From: Lachnospiraceae bacterium
GTDB taxonomy: Bacteria > Bacillota > Clostridia > Lachnospirales > Lachnospiraceae
NCBI GenBank assembly: GCA_009774625.1
Contig: VSOB01000043.1
Span: 1 to 28,499, forward strand
DNA: 28,499 nt
Reading direction: 5' to 3'
Shown: in pieces, positions 23,667 through 28,499 of the stretch
How the letters are laid out: the number at the start of each line of letters is the position of its first letter
Numbering within the stretch: position 1 is the first letter of the stretch
Position numbers and translations under genes: made by a program
The notes under the pieces: generated by a model
Databases searched by the model: none
What the model saw: the letters and a program-made list of their open reading frames with translations, nothing else
Told to the model about the DNA's origin: nothing

Positions 23667-24515
23667 CTATCTGACCCGGTTACACTCATATTTTTCCAGT
23701 GTGAGGAGACAGTTTTTCAGCGCCTCATACCGCTCTTCGATATCCCCCTCCTGAATCTCCACATCCAGAGAAACCGCCATCGTATTCACCATTTCATCAG
23801 TCAGCCGCACATGCAGCGCCGCCAGCAGGTTCAGCCGTTCCCGGTATGTGTCGGCATCCAGAAAGTCCAGCAGGAACGGGTCCAGCGGAGAATCCTCTCT
23901 TTTATCCGCAGCCTGCTGCTCCGGCTCCCCAGGCTTCTCATCCTCGCCGTCTGCCCGGCCTGACTCTTTCGCGCCTGCTTTTGTCTGCTCTGGCGCTGTC
24001 TCCTTCTGCTCCTCATGAACCGGCTCTGACACATCTGACTCTCCCCGTGCCGTCCGTACTTCTTCCGGCTTTCTGTGAACCGGCTTTGTCTCTTCGGATT
24101 TGCACCGGGCGGCCTCTGTACCTTCCTGTCCGGTCTGTACCTGCCCGGCCAGAACCGGCTCCGCCTGCGCCGCTTCCTCTTCTGTCTTTCCTGCCATCCG
24201 CTCATCGGTACCGGTCTGAATCTGTATCGGCTCATCCGGACAGGTCCGCACCTGTATGGAAGCTCCCTGCCCCTGTCCTACCAGCTCTGTGACCAGCTTG
24301 AACCGCTCTTCCTGCTCCGCCTCCGGATATTTCTTCCTGTCCACACTGCCTGCAAACATGGAGAGTTCTCTCACATACACTGTATAATCTCCGTAAAGAG
24401 CCTGATATACCACCATTTTTTCTCCGGTTTCCGAATGTACGGCCAAAGTAACGATTCTATATAAGTTCCCTTTGAAATGTCTGTAAATCTGATCTGCTTT
24501 CGGAATTTCTGTCAT
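23667..24515 (-). CDS. DUF1653-containing protein with a long polar linker
   Basis: This is a protein of about 282 residues. Residues 8-72 form a DUF1653 domain (IYRHFKGNLYRIVTLAVHSETGEKMVVYQALYG), a small fold of unknown function with a possible ligand pocket. A polar, low-complexity region rich in Glu, Gln, Lys and Pro follows (about residues 85-205), with loose repeats around EPVHEE and KPVHRK. A conserved-looking C-terminus (SPLDPFLLDFLDADTYRERLNLLAALH, ending ECNRVR) completes it. The start could also be ATG 24521; 24515 has better spacing from AGGAG. No function can be given. It lies between the GGDEF gene and sfsA. Confidence 0.85.
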   Translation of the reverse strand: MTEIPKADQIYRHFKGNLYRIVTLAVHSETGEKMVVYQALYGDYTVYVRELSMFAGSVDRKKYPEAEQEERFKLVTELVGQGQGASIQVRTCPDEPIQIQTGTDERMAGKTEEEAAQAEPVLAGQVQTGQEGTEAARCKSEETKPVHRKPEEVRTARGESDVSEPVHEEQKETAPEQTKAGAKESGRADGEDEKPGEPEQQAADKREDSPLDPFLLDFLDADTYRERLNLLAALHVRLTDEMVNTMAVSLDVEIQEGDIEERYEALKNCLLTLEKYECNRVR

Positions 24516-24554
24516 CCTCATCCACTCCTGTCCTATCCTCTTTTTTGTTCTATA

Positions 24555-25907
24555 TTAGATCAACGCTTTTTCTGCTTCTCTGTCAGCAATACCAAATGGA
24601 TATTTTTTCTTATAGGCGGCCTTATACTGATACATCCTGTCGTCGGCACATTTGATCATATTTCTTAACACCTGATCATTCTCTCCCGGTTGATATCCGC
24701 AGATGCCATAGCTGAAGGAATAGATGATCTGTTCACCCATAGCCGTAACCGGCTCCCGCCGGATCTCCTCCTGCAGCTCTTCCATCCGCCTTATCATCTC
24801 CTGTTCGCTTTCCGCATAAAAAATACCGGCAAATTCATCGCCGCCCATACGGGCAATCGCTTCCTTCTGCTGCTTGATGCCTTCCAGCTTTTTGACAAAT
24901 TCACAGATAATGCGGTCTCCCCATGCATGCCCGTATCTGTCATTGACCGGTTTTAAATGGTTCATATCAAACTGCACCACCCACAGATTTTTTTTGTCCG
25001 CAAATCGAAATGCTTTTTCAAAATAGCGTCGGTTGCCGATCCCTGTCAGAAAATCCAGTTCTGCATTCAACACCTGCTGATGCAGCTTTCTGTTGGTCAG
25101 GGCGATCTCCACATTGTTTTTCACAAGAGAAAGCAGCGCCGTATCTTCCTCATCAAAAGCGTTGACCTGTGCACTGTCAAGATTGATCATCCCTGTCAGC
25201 ATACCATCTATGCAGATCGGGGCCGAAATGGTGGAGCATATTCTGCCGTTTCCCTCTGCCGCCAGAACCTGCCTGCTGTAAATGCTGTCATAAGGCTGCA
25301 AATGCAGATCTCCGATATTGACAATCCTGTCACATTTTCCCTGGGTGGCATGGTAAAGAAATGTATCCTCAACCGGCATCCGCAGCCCGTAAACCCGGTC
25401 CGAATACCCCGCTTTTTCCACAATCACCGCAACGCCGTCCTGAACAGACATTACCGAACAGTATCCATAGTCTTTGACCGCTTTCTGGGAATATTCCAGA
25501 ATAAAGTGATTAATTTCCTCTTCCGAAGAAAACCGCCCCATCTTTTGTGTCATCTCCAGCATCATCCGGTAGACCGCAGAGCCTGCAGCATCCATATTCT
25601 CTCCTTCCGGAGCCGCCTCCTGAATCTCACCGATCAGAAATGTATCTCCCAAATATGAAACCCGTCTGGCCGCAATGCGGACACGAATCGAAATCCCGTC
25701 TGTCCCCTGAAGCTTTTCCTTTATTTTTACCTTTTCGGATTTTTTATATGTGTTAAAAAGGCGCTGGAGCCCACAGTCCTCAACAGGAAACAGCTTTGCC
25801 CGACTGTTCAGTCTGATCACCCGGTCCGCATTAAACAGCATGGTTGGCGTGTCTATGACTTCTCCAATGGTTTTTAAATCCGTATCCAAAAGTACCCTGT
25901 CATTCAT
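24555..25907 (-). CDS. GAF-GGDEF diguanylate cyclase
   Basis: This is a 450-residue cytoplasmic protein with no transmembrane segment. Residues 1-100 look like a PAS-type sensor, about 110-270 a GAF domain, and about 285-445 a GGDEF domain. GGDEF is intact (355-359), as are the metal Asp314 and the substrate loop NDRYGHAWGD, so it should make cyclic di-GMP from two GTP. The inhibitory RxxD site normally just upstream reads KQQK, so product inhibition through that site is unlikely. The input signal is unknown. It has its own promoter, back-to-back with that of trpB2, and probably leads a transcript that continues into the DUF1653 gene. Confidence 0.9.
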   Translation of the reverse strand: MNDRVLLDTDLKTIGEVIDTPTMLFNADRVIRLNSRAKLFPVEDCGLQRLFNTYKKSEKVKIKEKLQGTDGISIRVRIAARRVSYLGDTFLIGEIQEAAPEGENMDAAGSAVYRMMLEMTQKMGRFSSEEEINHFILEYSQKAVKDYGYCSVMSVQDGVAVIVEKAGYSDRVYGLRMPVEDTFLYHATQGKCDRIVNIGDLHLQPYDSIYSRQVLAAEGNGRICSTISAPICIDGMLTGMINLDSAQVNAFDEEDTALLSLVKNNVEIALTNRKLHQQVLNAELDFLTGIGNRRYFEKAFRFADKKNLWVVQFDMNHLKPVNDRYGHAWGDRIICEFVKKLEGIKQQKEAIARMGGDEFAGIFYAESEQEMIRRMEELQEEIRREPVTAMGEQIIYSFSYGICGYQPGENDQVLRNMIKCADDRMYQYKAAYKKKYPFGIADREAEKALI

Positions 25908-25945
25908 TTATTTTATCCATCCTCAATTTTATAAACCCGTCTTTT

Positions 25946-25974
25946 GTTATAACACAATTCAGCCGGAAAAACAA
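25946..25974 (-). promoter_or_regulatory. Candidate promoter of the GGDEF gene
   Basis: On the minus strand TTGTTT and TATAAC are 17 bases apart, with the -10 about 39 bases before the ATG. Its -35 box abuts that of the trpB2 promoter on the opposite strand. A TGTTATAACA palindrome covers the -10. Confidence 0.5.
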
Positions 25975-26003
25975 TTGCAGTATCCTATTTTGTGTGCTAA
26001 CAT
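25975..26003 (+). promoter_or_regulatory. Candidate promoter of trpB2
   Basis: TTGCAG and TAACAT are 17 bases apart, with the predicted start about 70 bases upstream of trpB2. The -35 starts at the base after the opposing promoter's -35 ends, so the two promoters probably compete for polymerase. I saw no T-box or trp leader peptide in the leader. Confidence 0.5.
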
Positions 26004-26081
26004 GAATGGAACGCCATAAAAAATTCAGAAGCTGCAAAAAGATAACTCTGAAAATCAGCATGCAAATCAGGAGGAAATCGT

Positions 26082-27467
26082 ATGCAAGATCATAAAATCC
26101 CTTATAAAATTTATTTGCAGGAAACGGAAATCCCCACCACATGGTATAACCTGCGTGCGGATATGAAAAACAAACCGGCTCCCCTGTTAAATCCCGGTAC
26201 ACTAAAACCCATGACTGCCCAGGAACTGTCCGAAGTGTTCTGTGATGAACTGGTGGCGCAGGAATTGGATGAAACCAATGCCTATATACCGATTCCTCAG
26301 GAAATTCAGGATTTTTACAAAATGTACCGGCCTTCGCCGCTGGTCAGGGCTTACTGTCTGGAAGAAAAGCTGCAGACCCCGGCTAAAATCTATTATAAAT
26401 TCGAAGGCAATAACACCAGCGGCAGCCACAAGCTCAATTCTGCCATTGCACAGGCATATTATGCGAAAAAGCAGGGACTGAAAGGCGTTACCACGGAAAC
26501 CGGCGCCGGGCAGTGGGGTACGGCCCTTTCTATGGCCTGTTCTTACTTCGGCCTGGACTGTCTGGTATATATGGTTAAAGTCTCTTATGAGCAGAAACCC
26601 TTCCGCCGGGAAGTTATGAAAACATATGGCGCTACCGTTACGCCCTCTCCCAGCACCACCACCGAAATCGGCCGGAAAATCCTGGCAGAGCATCCAGGCA
26701 CCACCGGAAGTCTGGGATGTGCCATTTCAGAAGCCGTGGAAGCCGAGAGCACCAGAGAAGGCTATCGGTATGTTCTGGGCAGTGTGCTCAATCAGGTACT
26801 GCTGCATCAGACTATTATCGGCCTGGAAACAAAAGCTGCCCTTGACAAATACAATATCACTCCCGATATTATCATCGGATGCGCCGGCGGCGGCTCCAAT
26901 CTGGGCGGCCTGATCTCTCCCTTCGCAGGTGAAATCCTCCGGGGAGAAAAGAATTACCGCATCATTGCCGTAGAACCTGCATCCTGCCCCAGCCTGACAC
27001 GGGGCGTATTTGCCTATGACTTCTGTGATACCGGAAAGGTATGCCCCCTTGCCAAAATGTACACTCTGGGAAGCGGGTTCATCCCCTCTGCCAACCATGC
27101 AGGCGGCCTGCGTTATCACGGCATGAGTCCCATCCTTTCCCAGCTTTATCATGACGGTATCATGGAAGCGGTCAGTGTGGAGCAGTCTGCCGTATTTGAA
27201 GCAGCAACCAGCTTTGCACGGGTGGAAGGCATCCTGCCGGCCCCCGAAAGCAGCCACGCAATCCGCGTCGCCATTGACGAAGCGCTGAAATGCAAAGAAA
27301 CCGGCGAAGAAAAAACCATCTTATTCGGCCTGACAGGTACGGGATATTTTGATATGGTAGCCTATGGAAAATACAACGACGGAGAAATGACCGACTACAT
27401 TCCCTCCGACGAAGATTTGAAACCCGGCCTGCAGGGCATTCCCCGCTTCCCCGGCAATACATTTTAA
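26082..27467 (+). CDS. trpB2: TrpB2-type tryptophan synthase beta chain
   Basis: This 461-residue PLP enzyme matches the longer TrpB2 subgroup (COG1350) rather than TrpB1. The PLP lysine is Lys117 in NNTSGSHKLNSA and the phosphate-binding loop is CAGGGSNLGG. ETGAGQWGTALSMA and the C-terminal GLTGTGYFD are typical. TrpB2 joins indole and serine to make tryptophan, often without a TrpA partner; some relatives act on phosphoserine. No trpA or other trp gene is in the window, so a role in salvaging free indole is plausible. CAGGAGGAAATCGT precedes the ATG. A terminator follows at 27491-27533. Confidence 0.94.
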   Translation: MQDHKIPYKIYLQETEIPTTWYNLRADMKNKPAPLLNPGTLKPMTAQELSEVFCDELVAQELDETNAYIPIPQEIQDFYKMYRPSPLVRAYCLEEKLQTPAKIYYKFEGNNTSGSHKLNSAIAQAYYAKKQGLKGVTTETGAGQWGTALSMACSYFGLDCLVYMVKVSYEQKPFRREVMKTYGATVTPSPSTTTEIGRKILAEHPGTTGSLGCAISEAVEAESTREGYRYVLGSVLNQVLLHQTIIGLETKAALDKYNITPDIIIGCAGGGSNLGGLISPFAGEILRGEKNYRIIAVEPASCPSLTRGVFAYDFCDTGKVCPLAKMYTLGSGFIPSANHAGGLRYHGMSPILSQLYHDGIMEAVSVEQSAVFEAATSFARVEGILPAPESSHAIRVAIDEALKCKETGEEKTILFGLTGTGYFDMVAYGKYNDGEMTDYIPSDEDLKPGLQGIPRFPGNTF

Positions 27468-27490
27468 TCATCGCATCTTGGATTCCCGAT

Positions 27491-27533
27491 AAGAAAAAGC
27501 AAACGGCAGGAGAAATTCCTGTCGTTTTTCTTT
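27491..27533 (+). terminator. Terminator of trpB2
   Basis: The 9-bp stem ACGGCAGGA / TCCTGTCGT (one G-T wobble) has a five-base loop. It is preceded by A-rich sequence and followed by TTTTTCTTTG. It lies about 35 bases past the trpB2 stop. Confidence 0.88.
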
Positions 27534-27540
27534 GTATCCG

Positions 27541-27873
27541 GGAACTTTGCAGCATTCTTTCGTCCCTTTTGCTTTTCGTATTGACAGATCCGGGTGCCGA
27601 TGATATCAGGAATCGCAGAGTGAAGCCGGAAACACAGAGTGATATCACTGAAATAATAAATTAAGTTTTGAGGAAATCACAATAGCTGAAAATGATGTAA
27701 CACCCGAAGAAAAGTCCGTCCATGGCGGCGTTTCTCCCGTCAATGTCCCAGGTGATGAGTACGAAGATAAGGCATTCCAAATGCTTTGGGTATACTTTGT
27801 CCCACCATGCGTAAAAATCGCAGAAGTTTATGTGGGGCTTCTAAAGGAAAACGGTATATGGCAGATAAACTGA
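27541..27873 (+). pseudogene. Decayed lipoprotein-like gene remnant
   Basis: Two adjacent plus-strand frames look like pieces of one exported protein. The first runs to a TAA at 27661-27664 and reads LCSILSSLLLFVLTDPGADD, like a lipoprotein signal peptide whose lipobox (usually LTGCG) has become LTDPG. The second (27652-27873, 73 codons, no start codon near its beginning) reads FEEITIAEND through to YVGLLKENGIWQIN, an ending common in small NTF2-like or lipoprotein domains. Neither piece has a usable start and ribosome-binding site. I infer a gene that lost its start and took a frameshift near 27655. The family is not identified. Confidence 0.4.
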
Positions 27874-27885
27874 ACTTTCAATTTG

Positions 27886-27925
27886 TCAGGCAGTTATCTG
27901 TTATCTACGATGAATAACTGCCTGA
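27886..27925 (+). terminator. 12-bp inverted repeat after the remnant
   Basis: TCAGGCAGTTAT and ATAACTGCCTGA are exact complements separated by 16 bases, starting 13 bases past the remnant's stop. The tail CGTCGTTTT is weak. It could be the old terminator of the decayed gene or the end of a lost element. Between it and 28010 I see nothing else. Confidence 0.4.
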
Positions 27926-28010
27926 TCCGTCGTTTTCAAGGTAACGGAACTTTATCGGCACAGAGCAGCACGAACAGTAAAAGGGACATTCTTTTTGCTC
28001 CCGAATCCTC

Positions 28011-28039
28011 TTGCAACAAATTTTTTATTCTACTATACT
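28011..28039 (+). promoter_or_regulatory. Promoter of the C45-type hydrolase gene
   Basis: TTGCAA and TATACT are 17 bases apart, with an AT-rich spacer. The predicted start is near 28046, giving a leader of about 35 bases that holds GAAGGAGG. Confidence 0.65.
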
Positions 28040-28080
28040 GGATGCAGAATTACCGGAAAGTACAGAAGGAGGATAAAAAA

Positions 28081-28499
28081 TGTACCATTTAAGATTAAAA
28101 GGCAGGCATTACGAAATGGGTGTGAAAAGAGGAACTATTTTTAAAAAGCAGCACGTCGCTTTTCCGCTTTGTCTGGATGAGTTCCAGCTCAGACACGGAA
28201 CAGAAAGCGAAAAAATACTGCACACATTTTTTCCTGAAGTGTGTGATGAAATACGGGGCGTAAGCGACGCTCTCAATACCAATTATCTGTATTTCTGCTC
28301 CTGGATGCTGTGCATGGGCTGCTGTATGTATAATCTGGAACAGAATATTCCTGTGGAAATCAGAGGCTGTACCGCCTTTGCCTATTCCAGAGAGGGGCAT
28401 CTGATCTATGGCAGAAACAATGACCTGCCGCCCTTTCTGCGCTCCGGCTGCAAAAGCGAATTGTATGCACCGGAAAACGGAAACCGCTTTCTGATTACC
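28081..28499 (+). CDS. C45-type N-terminal-nucleophile hydrolase, partial at the right edge
   Basis: The open frame begins at ATG 28081, eight bases after AAGGAGG, and runs off the window after 139 residues. EIRGCTAFAYSREGHLIYGRNNDLPP (about residues 93-118) fits the C45 / acyl-CoA:6-aminopenicillanate acyltransferase or related choloylglycine-like families. In these, Cys97 would become the N-terminal nucleophile after self-cleavage. GRNNDLP is the usual strand-turn following it. Such enzymes hydrolyse amide bonds of acylated amines or peptides; the substrate is unknown. Residues before Cys97 resemble the short pro-region of this group. No signal peptide is seen. The rest of the gene is needed for a firmer call. 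Confidence 0.75.

Noticed and set aside
27562..27987. Imperfect inverted similarity between GTCCCTTTTGCTTTTCG (27562) and the minus strand near 27964-27987, which could mark the ends of a small mobile element around the lipoprotein remnant
   Set aside because: About 18 of 24 bases match, with no target-site duplication and no clean termini; chance similarity of signal-peptide-like T-rich sequence is as likely.
27883..28092. Open frame of 69 codons on the plus strand before the C45-type hydrolase gene
   Set aside because: It begins inside an inverted repeat, has no ribosome-binding site, contains the hydrolase promoter and overlaps its start.

Overview
The window is a gene-dense stretch of mid-GC chromosome. 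It looks like an anaerobic Clostridia (Firmicutes) genome, most likely Lachnospiraceae; this is inferred from family content (E. coli-type FucO, orphan TrpB2, a DUF1653 protein, an FN3K-like kinase, BMP-type nucleoside ABC transport), from GGAGG ribosome-binding sites and from AT-rich sigma-A promoters. No rRNA, tRNA, CRISPR array, prophage or intact insertion sequence was seen. Almost everything from 134 to 25907 is on the minus strand, so transcription runs right to left. Only trpB2 (26082-27467) and the partial gene at 28081 are on the plus strand.

Right to left along the minus strand: (1) A diguanylate cyclase-like GAF-GGDEF gene, a DUF1653 gene, sfsA, mutY and an FN3K-like kinase (25907-20766) are closely packed and may be co-transcribed. 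(2) glyA (20618-19380) has its own candidate promoter. (3) A polar amino-acid ABC transporter (binding lipoprotein, permease, ATPase; 19278-16948) has a strong promoter, a perfect 22-bp palindrome just after the start point, an intercistronic RNA hairpin after the lipoprotein gene and a clear terminator. (4) fucO (16699-15551) stands alone. (5) A threonine-branch operon (15366-11120) encodes an ACT/HTH protein, homoserine dehydrogenase, an ApgM-like protein and aspartate kinase, with its own promoter and a strong terminator. (6) A nucleoside uptake and salvage operon (10805-3881) encodes uridine phosphorylase, cytidine deaminase, a BMP lipoprotein, a dual-ABC ATPase, two permeases and a CRP/FNR-family regulator, and ends at a terminator hairpin. 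(7) metF, ilvE, and then a coupled udk-PHP pair follow to the left edge.

The nucleoside operon forms a coherent module. The transporter imports nucleosides, Cdd converts cytidine to uridine, and Udp splits uridine to uracil and ribose-1-phosphate. Its promoter has no recognisable -35 box but carries an imperfect TTGT/ACAA dyad centred near -42, the class II activator position for CRP/FNR proteins. Since the operon's last gene is a CRP-family protein, autoregulation is a testable idea. The threonine operon has no ordinary GHMP homoserine kinase gene; the ApgM-like protein between hom and the aspartate kinase gene is a candidate replacement.

On the right, trpB2 diverges from the GGDEF gene with abutting -35 boxes. 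A stretch of about 610 bp between trpB2 and an N-terminal-nucleophile (C45-type) hydrolase gene holds a terminator, what looks like a decayed lipoprotein gene, an inverted repeat and a good promoter. I found no obviously new multi-gene system. The most interesting items are regulatory sites and the possible enzyme substitution in the threonine operon.
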